From: Bigelowiella natans CCMP2755
Taxonomy: Eukaryota; Cercozoa; Chlorarachniophyceae
Assembly: GCA_000320545.1 (NCBI GenBank)
Contig: ADNK01000048.1
Coordinates: forward strand, 62,001 to 126,000
Length of the DNA: 64,000 bases
Direction: 5' to 3'
Below, piece by piece: positions 38,011 through 50,153 of this stretch (positions within the stretch are counted from its first letter, which is position 1; every line of letters begins with the position of its first letter). The translations under genes and the position numbers were made by a program. The notes below the pieces were generated by a model, which was not told the DNA's origin, ran no database searches, and worked only from the letters and a program-made list of their open reading frames with translations.

Positions 38011-40396
38011 GGGGAGGGATGACAAAATACCTTAGTTGGAGCACGAAATCTTGCCATCCTCTCGCATCCGCAAGTTCTGCTCCCTCCCCCCCTTTGAGAT
38101 GATGATGGGGAGAGCCACGATAGCTTCGATTACCACCACTACCACCACCACCATGAAATCGATGACGAACATTAGGTGAACTCCCCATGCCATGCAGATG
38201 TAAATCGCTGTACTCTCCATAGTTGCTGGCAGTAGCCACGTTTGCAGCCGCACGTCGTCGCCGCCGTCGCTGTGCAAAAACAGCATCGACGATGCCAGTC
38301 ACCCCAGCAGCTGCGAGGGTGAGGAGGTGCAGTCGAGTCACGGAAAAGTGCACGGTGAGTTCCCTCACAGCGCTCTTCACGCTGGCACTGGGCAGCACGT
38401 GAAACAGCAGCATCAGCTTGAAGAAGAACGTTTTCCAGTCTTTACACCCAGAGGGCGTCGTGGATGATAGCCTGACCTCCGACATCAGCGCAAACTCTGT
38501 TGTTGCAGCAGCGGCAGCAGCGGCAGATGGCTGTTTCGAATTCTGACGCTGGCGATGTAAGTCTGAGCGCCGCAATTGAACAAATCGCACTTCAGCGCGT
38601 TTGAGCGAGCCGCAAGTGATCCTTCGTCCCAAAAGTTTTGTCTTCTCGGAATCGTCTCCATCCCCCCCATCGTTGCAGCTGCTGCTGCGTGGTGAATATG
38701 TATCCTTCGATGTTAAAATGGGGTCCCCGTCTTCATTGATGGAGAGGAGAAGAGACGATGCTTCTATCAAAACAGTGTTCCTATTCCGCAGGCGCAGCCT
38801 GTATTTTCGAACAAGAGATGTGAAGATGATTATTAAATTGTCATCATGAGCATTACCGTTTTCCTCTTCACCGTTATCGTTATTTTCATTATGTATCATC
38901 ATCATTATCATCATTATCATTATCTTCAGCATCATCATCATCCTTATACGGGTCATCGTTGATGGTTTGTCGTAGTCGTCACTCAACTGTTCAAAACTCC
39001 AATGATCAGCGTCGTCTACTCGGACGCCTATGGCTATCTGTGCCACCTTGACGACCACCTCTGTCTTATTCATTCTTCTCATTTTCGATTTTTCTTGCGC
39101 TTGCACCTCTCTCTGCTCACCATCATCACTATTGTCTTCATAATCTTTATATTCCTTGCCTAATTCTTCTCCTCCTGCTCTTCCTCCCCTGTTTAGACGT
39201 GGAATGAACGGCAGAAGCTTGCTGACAATGGGGGTGACATTTCTGGCACTCACATCGAGAATGGCCACGATGCGGCCGGTCGTGACATGCAGCACCCCTC
39301 CACCGCTGTAAAGCTCAAAGCCATTCTTAGAGAGCTTGCTCGTTGCTTTCTGGATGACTGATTCCATTCTTTCAGCTAAGGGCGAGGCGCCATTGCCGGT
39401 GCTCGGCCTCTTCTTCTCAGCATCATTGCTATCAAGACCATCATCATCATTCTTGACATCATCATCAGTCGTTTCCTCTTTCGCAGCCTTCTCCCCCTCC
39501 TCCTCTTCCTCCTTCTGATCAGTTTCTTCAAAAAAGTTAAATCCCGTCACTTCCACGCGAGGAGGCTTGCAAGGCCCCGCACGCCCTGAATTTTCAGCCT
39601 TCTTTTGTGACTCCGACAATGAATCATGGCCATTATGGCCTTCCCCATTATCACAATCATCATCCACAGGACTTAGGAATGGGAGGGGCGACTTGCCTCC
39701 CCCTCCTCCAGATACCGACAGTATCAAAGGGCCATCTTTCGACGATGATGTGCATACCATGCCGCGCGTAGAAGTAAAAGCTGAAGCAGCACTAGTAGTT
39801 GTTGTTGTCGGGATAGCAGCACCACCGCTGCCATCAGCAGCAGCTTCTCTGGCTTCCATCCGATGTATCTTGATGAAAAAAGCTCGGACCTTATGATCAG
39901 GAAGGAATCTCGGGTTGTTGCTGGCTTCTCCCGATTGTTGTGTCGACTTCGCATCGTCAAAGTGCCGCTCCCCCTCAGCCTTTTTCTCACTGTCCGCACT
40001 GTCAGTCTTCTCCGCCCATGGCATGACAATTGTGGGGGTTGGCTTCCCGAAAGGCACTTCAATGCCCATCGATATGCCGCTAATTTCCAGCGACAGAAAC
40101 GCTGCAGATGCTTGACGACGAGCCGCGCGCGAGAGAGCAGAATCGCGGTCACGCTCGCGCATTGCTGACGAATGGCCGCTGGTGTTGATGGCATCGTTGT
40201 TGACGATGTCTTCGTTAAACAGATCGCTGCTCCCGATTGCTGCGCTCTCGTGGTAGAGCGCTGAGGAACCCAGCAGGGGTGAGACTCTTTGGGTGTGAGT
40301 GACAGGAGTAGTAGCAGGGCTGAAGCTAGGGCGGCGGATCGGTGTTGAGGACAGTGGCCTGCTACCAGTTGATGAGAACGTGAGCAATGGAAGCTG

Positions 40397-40427
<31 letters not shown>

Positions 40428-43179
40428 ATCTGCATCCTCGAGCCAAGCGGTGTCTCAGGTCGGATGTAAGCTGGGGAGATGACAGCTGCATCTGCAGCCC
40501 CAATACCATCGGGAAGGAGATGCAGTGATACTGTTGGAAATGACACCCGGAGGGCCAGGCGTGGGGTGGGGGCCACCTTTTCCACGCGGCGGACCAGCTT
40601 TCTCATCTCTTCCCGCTCTGCCTCGGTTGCTGGGTCAATTTCTTCTTCTGCCATGACGTAGTTCCAGGCAGATTCCAGCCATCCCATTCCTAATACAGAG
40701 CTGCTACCACTACTACCACTACTAGCTGCTGCTGGAACGTTGCTACTGCCATCATCCTCCATAGGGGTGCCAGTGGTCGTAGTAGCTTCATTGCTATGTG
40801 TACTGGTTGTAGTAGTAGTAGCCGCAGCAGCAGAGGTACTAAGCTCTGCAGATGCCGCTGTTCTCCCCGGGGGGGCGGCCTTCCCTCCTCGCAAATCACG
40901 CCCACCGTGTAGCTGCTGCTTTTGGAACTGCGAGGACTCCATTCCCGCGGCTCCTCGCACGGACGACTCGCGGTGGGAAGCACTGACAAAGTCTATTCGG
41001 CGGGCTATCGCAGGGGACGAAGAGGAAGGCACTCCTCGGGGTGGTATCATCGGCGGTCGCCCCTGCGGATGATGTCTACTGCTACTACCAGGGATTCGAT
41101 CGTGCGTCGGAGGCAGGCGGTGCTGCTGCTGTTGCTGCTGCAGTCTCGAAGAAGAGGCTTTGGAGAACACTGCATCTGACGGATCGATCTTGGTCTTACT
41201 AGGGCGTCTAGCGGCGGTACTGCTGCTGCTGCGGCTGCTCTCAAATACCCGCGACAAATGAGCAGCGATGCGCGATATCAATTGCACTTGGGCGGCAGTT
41301 ATGTGACTGATGTAAGGATGGAACGAGGGGAACGAATGCAAAGACAACCGACGACGGCAATTCGGTGAGGGATATGATGTGACGATGAGATGACATCGTC
41401 TCCTCTCATGTACTTTCTACCTTTCTTCTTTTCTCTCTAAAGCTACATCACAAGCATGCAAAAACGACTCAGACGGTGATTTTACATTGACAGCTCGGTC
41501 CCAAACATGGCTTCGACGGCTACAGAAGGGCCGCACGGCTCGCTAGGGAAGCCTTCCGCAGACGCTGCGGCACACGCCTCCACAGCACTTATCGCCCTCC
41601 TCGGAGGCAGTCCGCTTAGGAACACTCGTGCTCTAGCCTTCACATCCAACCGTGGGATGATATAACCTGCTGCCTCCACCATCGAGGGGTTACTATCATC
41701 AACCGCCATTTTCCTCCGGTCGTGGGACGAAAGCGTTGAGTGAGCGGGACTAGAATAGTTGCTCTGAGGAGTGTAGAGCTTGCCCCTGCTCGGATTACGC
41801 CTTCCGCTATCGCTGTTAAGGCGGAGGGAAAGTCCAGAGAGGGTGGCTAGCTTTAGGACGCGACGCCATGGCCCGTAGAGATCGGCCACACAAGCCTACG
41901 ATTAAGGTTTGAGGACAGAGAATTATAATATTAAATGCAAGTCAGAAATAGTGATTATAATGGTGGACGGATTCGATCATGACTTTGTGCACAGATTTGG
42001 ATCTCCCTTGTTACCTCCCATCTTGTATTGGCGGAAACTAGCTTCAGCTTTCCCAGCTCCAGCTCCAGGCTCGCAGAATGGGGCCTAGCTTGGATGGAGG
42101 GTCGTGGGCCATCATTCCCTTCGTCGCTGCCCATTAAGTGCTGGGACACTATCCTTAAATTCTCGATAGTCACGGTCAAATTCGCAAAAACCTTGACGGT
42201 AGAAACCGGTTAGAATAAGAACAGAGAACGGGCTGCTTGTGCAGATCTTAGTCACATGGGAACCTCGCTATAATGTGTTCTTTGGTTTTTGTCGGAAATT
42301 GGAGAGATATTTTTGGTACCTTCGCCAGGAGACTCCTAGCCCAAGTACTACCTTCACTACTACTATTAGCTCGTTCCCGACGCCCTTTCGTGTCTTCCTT
42401 AGAATTGAGGTCTTTCACAATGTCTAATATAAGGGCGGACAGAACATATTATCCCCCAGCCCAGTCATGGTGCGATTACTTTCATAAAACCTGGAGTATG
42501 AGGGGTGTCATCTGGGCTTTGGGGCGTTCCTGGAGTTGAGGGTCCTGTGGATGGGCGCGGGAAGGAGGTGGAAGACTGGGGCGCTACCTTCCGAGTCGTA
42601 GTACGAACCACACACTCTACAGAACGGAGTGTGATCTCCACCGGTTGACCTGAGCATACGGCTACTATCAACTTCATGCAACGATATCTAGTGTAGGAGC
42701 GAACTTTGCAATGCCATCCAGGGAATATGGATCCTCAGCTCACGAATGATCCCTCGAACCAGCTCGAAGCCGCTGCACATTAGGGGGGGGGATAGGTTTA
42801 GAGTGGTGCTAACATCATGCATCAGAGGAACACGTGGAGGAAGAATGTAATTCACGACCGAGGAATCTTAAGCTCTTTTTGTAGAACATCGAGCCGTAAC
42901 TACGGTACATCCATACATACTTGGTCACAAATTATCCATATACCCTCAAAAGGATGACGCAATGCCCGATAACTATGGTACGAATTAAAAGGTTCAAACC
43001 TCCAAATCATGAAGAACTACGTCTCCTCCCCACAGCGAGAGATTCAAGTCTGCCTGTATATTACTAAAGACACCATAGAGTTCAGGTCAGGGCTCGCGGT
43101 TTACTTCCTTCCGAATCGAGTACCTTATGTACTTCCGCGCATAGTGCAGAATGAGTCGAGTGAGGTAGCGCTGAAGCAT
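21013..43179 (-). CDS. Giant VPS13-family bridge-like lipid transfer protein
   Basis: One gene of about 22 kb encoding roughly 6,000-6,800 residues. The N-terminal chorein region is clear. Start ATG 43179 gives MLQRYLTRLILHYARKYIR, spliced to ADLNLSLWGGDVVLHDLE (about 43010-43066), then IRELRIHIPWMALQS (near 42740), QPVEITLRSVECVV (42650-42600) and NLTVTIENLRI (42165). Long exons (about 41350-38034, 37800-32752, 32216-28914, 28777-27030, 26704-24130, 24090-23251) form the repetitive groove and an adaptor-binding region with recurring beta units such as LILNRTGIDLEM, LILRNTTALCVEV, FFNHTGLDLRI, YVVVNSTSIPL and CFVHNSTSFRL. The C-terminus is diagnostic: LGAQYLTDAIISAPIILG (22797-22949) is spliced to MTGVTDFLTLP, then GVWGGVSGVVTEPIQGAL and GFLRGVGTGLVGAITRPMSG. 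VPS13 proteins move phospholipid between membranes at contact sites. Homopolymer inserts (Q, S, D, H, G, P, K) interrupt the protein throughout. Confidence 0.88.
21719..21753. repeat. (TCC)n coding repeat
   Basis: On the minus strand this GGA/GGN run encodes a poly-Gly stretch in the C-terminal part of the VPS13-like protein, just after VSGRG. It is one of many such codon runs in this gene. Confidence 0.85.
22733..22763. repeat. (TA)n self-complementary tract in an intron
   Basis: A pure TA run, able to form a cruciform, between the exons encoding the APIILG and MTGVTDF parts of the VPS13-like gene. Confidence 0.9.
23223..23253. repeat. (CTA)n trinucleotide repeat
   Basis: A run of CTA directly beside the end of the 24318-23251 frame of the VPS13-like gene. 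On the minus strand it reads TAG, so it marks the intron side of that exon. Confidence 0.85.
37972..38001. repeat. (GA)n microsatellite in an intron
   Basis: A GA run (CT on the coding strand, so a polypyrimidine tract) in the VPS13-like intron at about 38033-37880. The exon to its right ends at WQDFVLQLR before a GTATTT donor. Confidence 0.85.
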
Positions 43180-43766
43180 TTAGATACGGTTGAAGATGCA
43201 ACCTATCCCGCTAAGCTCGGAGACAGCATAATATTGATAGAGGCTGCCAGCTTAAGGCTCCTTTCTTCATGAAAGCTCGGTACTCGAAGAGCTGGGCCCT
43301 TCCCTTCCATGAAGCGTCAGCCCTTGTGTATTTTTATTGTTGTTATTGTTGTTGGAGTAAAATGTATAGAACAACTTTTCTATCGATAATATATCTATAT
43401 GTATCATCGCCGACAAAATTGGCTCCTCTGTGGATTCGTTCGAAAATCTAGGTTTTTCCTAGGCTGAAGAAATACCTAATGTTTTCCTAGAAAACATTAC
43501 CGGTAGGTATTTCTTCAGCTCGAGTTTCTATTTGTTGAACGGGGTTGACAGTAGTGAAAATTGTCTTTGCGTCAACAATATTTCCATGTCGTCGGTAATA
43601 TATCGAGTGAACATCCTGGCCTTTGAAATCAGGGCACGTTCCTCCCGCTCAGCCGAAGCTTCTCTCCCCTGCCGAGCGCGTCGGGCTCGAACGGTGGAAT
43701 AAAAAGCAAGAACCATCGACGATTTGATATACGCCAGGTGACTTCGGGTTCGATATAGATCACGCA
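43180..43766. other. Divergent promoter spacer (VPS13-like / SerRS)
   Basis: 587 bases between two divergent start codons, so it should hold both promoters. No protein-like frame was seen. It lacks GCATGC and GCTAGC words, unlike the convergent spacers, and holds the hairpin at 43463-43519. Confidence 0.6.
43463..43519. repeat. Bulged 24-bp inverted repeat (hairpin)
   Basis: Outer arms GCTGAAGAAATACCT (43463-43477) and AGGTATTTCTTCAGC (43505-43519) and inner arms AATGTTTTC (43478-43486) and GAAAACATT (43490-43498) pair without mismatch. The loop is CTA, and a one-sided bulge, ACCGGT, lies at 43499-43504. It sits in the divergent spacer, about 285 bases from the VPS13-like start and 248 bases from the SerRS start. 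Confidence 0.95.
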
Positions 43767-45464
43767 ATGGGCGTTGATATCAAGCGATTTCGGGAATATC
43801 TTGGCGCGGATTTGAAGGAGGTGGGGCAGCAGTTAGCCAGCGAAATTTTCTTGTGATCTTGCCTCTTTGCAGGTTCGAGAAAGCTTTCGCGCTCGTGGGG
43901 ATGATGAAAATGTAAGGAAGAATCGTAGCAGTGTTGTGGGCCTGCTTCTCTGATATTCACTTCTCACAGATTGTCGACTCCATCGTCGAAGCCGACGAGA
44001 GCTGGCGAAAGGGTCGGTGGTTTTTGACTTTAACAAATGATACTTATGTGATTAAATGGAGTCGCAAATATCCCACAGCTATATTTGAGCTCGAGAAGAT
44101 TCAATCAGAAGTTAATCATCTGGGGAAGCAAATTGGAAAGCTAAAAAAACAGAAACTCGAAGCGAAGGAGCTAATCTCCCAAGTTAGTCAACAACCATAG
44201 CTCTACCTGTCAGGTTCAGCTTCATAGACTTGTCACTACTCTGTCCAGGTGAGTGCATTGAAAGGCAAAAAGAAAGCGTTAGAGTCATCGACTAGCCAAA
44301 AGCGTGCTGAGCTGGACAAGCTTTTGAATAATGGTAAAGAAATCAAAACCCAATTAAATCCAATCAACCAATCAGTACTCGATGTTTGAATGGAGAAAAT
44401 TGCTCAGCTTGCGTTGTTCATGCTAAATTTCCATACGAATCCTCTCCCACTATGTATCAATCAGTTGGAAATTGGGTGCACAAAAGCGTTCCAGTTGGGA
44501 CTGAGAACAAACAGGTAGCGACGAGTATAATTTTACGATGATGATGCATGCTGGTCATCTTGCATCCCCTTGTCACCTCCAACAAATATCTTTGGATATA
44601 ATGCGTCGTATAACATCTTTTCACGTGCGTAATTCATTGTATAGATTCGTACATGGGGCAAATTTACGACTCAAGAGACATCGAAAACGACAGACACAAA
44701 GAAGATCCGTTCTCACGCTGAATTGTTGGCGATGATTGATGGTTTCGATCCGAAGAGGTATAAAAGATGACATACTATCCTAGAGTCATAGTAGAGTGGT
44801 AGCGGAGCAAGGATACATGCGCAGATGTCGGTACACCATGAATTGATCGCAGCTTTCTTATTGCTTACAGAGGCTGTGAGGTTGGAGGACTGCGCGGTTA
44901 TTTTCTGAAGGGGTGAGAGTGCAAACCGCTAGAACTTTACTTGACAACTAAAATTGGAAGGAAACTAGTCTAGAAGAGGGGACAAGCCAGTGATGGCAGT
45001 GATGCTAATCGCACAGGTATGGGATGCTCTTGAACCACGCACTTCAGGCCTATGCAATTCGATTCTTGGTTCAGAGGTAGCAAGCCCCCCCCCCCCCCTC
45101 CACCCTCTCCCTCTCCCTCTTTCTCTCTTTCTCTCATTCCTGGAATAACGCATGGTGCTGATCTGTGGATTATACCTTACAGGAAGTACATCCCTATTCA
45201 GCCTCCAACTATGATTCGGAAATCGGTGATGACGAAGGTCTACCCGATCATGCATGTGATAATGATGATGCCCTGGAAGTAATGAATTGTGCATATCCCG
45301 ATGAAAGGTAGCACAGCTGCGAACATTTGACGAGGACCTGTATCAGGTTTGTGGATGATTTTCCTCGATCGAAAATAATCAGGGTTGAGGCTTTTTAGGC
45401 CGAATAATTGTTCAGATAGCAATTGTAGAGATTCTCCTGCGACAACTATTTTCCTTTAATACTA

Positions 45465-45498
<34 letters not shown>

Positions 45499-46898
45499 AC
45501 TGCAGGTGGTAGGAGGAAAGGAAGATATGTATCTCGCGGTAAGATCCACTATGCTACCATTCGCATTATGAGCGTGGCAATATCATGTCTCTTCGTCCTC
45601 CACACGAGAATTGCTGATTGGAAGGATGTTGCTTTCTGTTCCTCACCAGGCCACATCCGAGCAGCCTCTCTGCGCTCTACATGCCAACGAAAGCTTGCCG
45701 GTGGGGAGCAGTTTCCTTCTGAACGATTCGAATATGATTGCATTAATTAGATCCCTCCTAACTGAAAGAAGATATACAAACCATTTAGTCATCCGAGTTG
45801 CCAATTTACTACTGCGGTCATTCTACGTGTTTTCGCAAGGAGCTTACAAGCCATGGGTTAGTGGATGTTTTTCCGGGGGGGGGGGCTGAACGAGCATAAC
45901 AGCAGTAACACGACTGCCAAATCAGTAAATAACATGAAATCTCGCTATATGTGAATTCAGTGTCGACGCCTCGGGAGTATTTCGAGTTCATCAATTCGAA
46001 AAAGTGGAGCAGGTATTACTCGTATGATCCACATTCAGACTAGTAGTTCTCTTACTGCTTACCTTGATTCTCTCAACTTCTCTTAAAAAGTTCGCGGTGT
46101 GTTCTCCGGACAAGTCATGGGAAATCCTGGAACAACTCCTGGCGACATCCGAGAAGTTCTATCAATCGCTCAATATTCCTTACCAGATCGTCAACATAGC
46201 TTCCAAGTCTCTATCAAAAGCAGCCGCCAAGAAATATGATCTTGAGGTCAAGCCACCATCCACAGTTCGAAGGCGGCTGAAATCTGATCGTTTGTTTGTT
46301 TCTCGTGCAAGTAGGGTTGGTTTCCAAGCCAGGGTTGTTGCCGAGAATTGGTGTCTTGCTCCAACTGCACTGATTATCAGGTATATCTGAGCTACACATA
46401 GTGATGATTTGCTTAGTTGATATCTGTATTTACAGTCAAGGGCTCTTCAAGTTCGCTTTGGCTATGCGCAGATGGGAATGGCTCATACCTCGAAGAGATT
46501 ACAAGTATCATGAAAATTAGAGAGATCATGATTTTAATGTACAAAGTCACATGTCGGCTTTCCATGTTTGGTATATCAACAGCACGTGCATATGCTGAAC
46601 TCCACCCTCTGCGCTTCCCAACGAACCCTTTGCTGCCTCCTTGAAAACTGCCAAACTTCCGCGGGAATAAGGTCTTTTTAGAAAGGCGTCCTAGCTAAAC
46701 TCTTCATATCTAGAGATATAAATAATTTATCTAACGATTCACAAATAATTCTCCAGAGTCCCGGAACCATTGGTTATATACGTGGGAACTTCATTCATTC
46801 CATTCGTCCACAAGGAACCCCCGTCTGCTTCTCCTGGTAGCGGCAATAAAGGGGGTAAAAAGAAAAAAAAGAGCCGGCGAAAAGATGCCAGAGATTAG
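43767..46898 (+). CDS. SARS1: Seryl-tRNA synthetase, cytosolic type
   Basis: About 13 small exons. SerRS charges tRNA-Ser and tRNA-Sec with serine. Start ATG 43767 gives MGVDIKRFREYLGADLKE, spliced to VRESFRARG, in phase. The N-terminal tRNA-binding coiled coil follows (IFELEKIQSEVNHLGKQIGK, 44080-44140; LKGKKKALESSTSQKRAELD). Catalytic-domain exons include IGNWVHKSVPVGTENK, CEVGGLRGYFLKG (44872-44908), KYIPIQPPTMIRKSVM, VAQLRTFDEDLYQ, ATSEQPLCALHANESLP (45650-45700), motif 2 LPIYYCGHSTCFRKE (45797-45841), GVFRVHQFEKVEQ, KAAAKKYDLE, CCRELVSCSNCTDYQ and motif 3 HVHMLNSTLCASQRTLCCLL (46583-46642). The C-terminal extension ends in a Lys/Arg-rich tail at 46898, typical of eukaryotic cytosolic SerRS. 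It is transcribed away from the VPS13-like gene. Confidence 0.92.
45468..45497. repeat. (ACT)n trinucleotide repeat in an intron
   Basis: Ten ACT units directly before the TTACTGCAG acceptor of a SerRS exon. Confidence 0.9.
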
Positions 46899-47868
46899 AT
46901 CGCACATGAGACTTCGTTCCTAGCTGCTGTGCATGTGTGTACTTGCATAGTATTTCGAATGCAATCGACTTAACGCAATCTAATCTACGAATGTTAACGC
47001 TACAATGTACGGCACGCATCGTATTCAGCAAGCTGTGCATGCGCATGCATAATTGGCTTGCTATCACATCTAACTTTGCCAACTATATATATATTATATA
47101 TTGTGTATTGCAATACACTATATATATATTATATATTGTTCTAGATCGATGTACCGAGTGACACATAGCGAAAATTTGTTCGCTCGTAACAATGTACGTA
47201 GATATTTTCACAGGAATTTGCCAATCTAGCAATAACACGCACGCATCGCACGCGAGTCAATGATATTAAAGAACATTATAACATGTATGAGACGGATGTA
47301 ATGAAGAATTAAATTTTTTCAATGGTCATCCTGATGTAGCTGTGCAATGCAGCGGCAACATGTATGTGCGCATACGTGTGCTAATGATCGAGCGTACACC
47401 TATGTAGGCAGCTAGTACGTATGCTAGATGCTATCATGCGTGCGATGTCTGCAAAAGCTAGGTAGCTGTAGCTTGCGCATTACTATAGAGCTATAGAGCA
47501 TTGTGAATCGAGGATCGCCTATCAAGCTAGCAAGCCATAAGTGATGATATGACACGCGACAAGTAGGACGCTTGCATTATTAATATACGAGTGTTAAGCG
47601 TGAGCGCATGTGTGAAATCGTAGATACGATTCTACGGTGTGCGGCAATGCATAGTTACGCTTACACATATGCTTGCTAGCAAATCATTTTAAACAATATC
47701 GTACTGCATTGCATACTAGTGACAGAAATCGATAAAATCATATCGCGTACACAGCACACGGATCGGGCAAGCTCCACGGACGAATCGAGAAAATTCTTTC
47801 ACATACTGGAGACAAATGCGATGTGGATAGGAACGAAGTTTGTTTACACGGTCCAGATTTTGCTTTTT
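46899..47868. other. Convergent 3' spacer
   Basis: Between SerRS and GAPDH. Contains GCATGCGCATGC near 47037, several CTAGC/GCTAG words at 47410-47690, and the AT-rich direct repeat at 47083-47149. No coding exon was seen. Confidence 0.55.
47083..47149. repeat. AT-rich direct repeat around a 16-base palindrome
   Basis: Two copies of CTATATATATATTATATATT flank a central perfect palindrome, GTGTATTGCAATACAC. The whole block can also fold on itself. It lies about 190 bases past the SerRS stop codon. Confidence 0.85.
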
Positions 47869-49099
<1,231 letters not shown>

Positions 49100-50153
49100 T
49101 TTTCCTTAAATTCAGAAGCTGTGAAACGAATAGTGCCTTCAGTGGGGGGGGGTCAAACATGATGTGGGGGGGGGTAGTGCAAAAACTAGAGCTTCGCGGA
49201 AACAATTCTATAATGTTGGTGGCAACAACCGTGCGGTTGGGGTTGAAATATCACGTCCCTTTAAAACGAATATATTTACAACATCGAATGGACAAGATCA
49301 AAGGGGGGAGGGGTCAACCCCCTACGAAGATACCTCGTTATGTGGTGCGAAAGCGTGATCTGTGACTGTTGCTTCGAGCGACGTGCACCTGCGAGAAGCA
49401 TTCAGCCCTAATTTGAGCCATATGTTATTTTAAGGATGCCGTCAAATTTAATTAAAACTTGCCAATAGTTACTTGACGCAAAGGAAGAGGAAGGACGTTT
49501 CCAGTCTCATTTGAATTTCATTTCATTATCAGATTTTATTTTAATATTCTTCAGACTGTCTCGATATCCAAACGTTTCTTAGAAAATATTTGGTTCTAAA
49601 TTCTGGTGATAAGACAACAAAATACTCGAATATTTTCGACTTAATGGCCATTATCAGAATGTCGATCAAAATTCCAGCAAGGGGTCTCATTCTGAAATGA
49701 TATCTGGCTAAATGTTGTCGTTGTTAGGAAAACACCATTCTAATCAGCTTTATAATCCTACGAGTAGCTGGCATCTGAGAGAGAATCCGTGTGGAAATCA
49801 GGAAATATCAGGAACAATCTTTTTTTGAGAAGGGTACATTTTTTGTTTCTGTATGATCTGAAATTTTTTCTAGGTGAATTCACATATATGTTTTTGCCTT
49901 TAGAAGCACAGGAGAGTCTCCCGATACAGTAGGTGTGGTAAAATCTCCAATCAAATTCCCGAGCATTTTTCTGGTACGACATGTAAGATACACTTTCCCG
50001 CCAGCACTCACCAGCACGTATTAGCTGTTGGCTAGGGTGTAGATCAACAGATCAAGTCATCCATGAACATCAGGGGAACCCAAGCTGAGTTGTTTTTGTT
50101 CTTTACATGAGGGAAGATTCGCATTCCAGAAAAAATTAGATCAACTTTCTCTG
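49100..50153. other. Divergent spacer (GAPDH / RING-PHD gene)
   Basis: Between two divergent start codons. Two G runs (49143-49151, 49165-49173) lie just upstream of GAPDH. The part at 49430-49900 is AT-rich. Nothing coding or RNA-like was seen. Confidence 0.5.

Noticed and set aside
45080-45130. C run and CT tract as a mobile-element scar
   Set aside because: It sits in a SerRS intron among ordinary polypyrimidine sequence, with no target-site duplication visible.
49758-49982. AT-rich 74-residue frame in the GAPDH/RING-PHD spacer
   Set aside because: Composition follows the AT-rich spacer, with no domain or splice support; likely chance.
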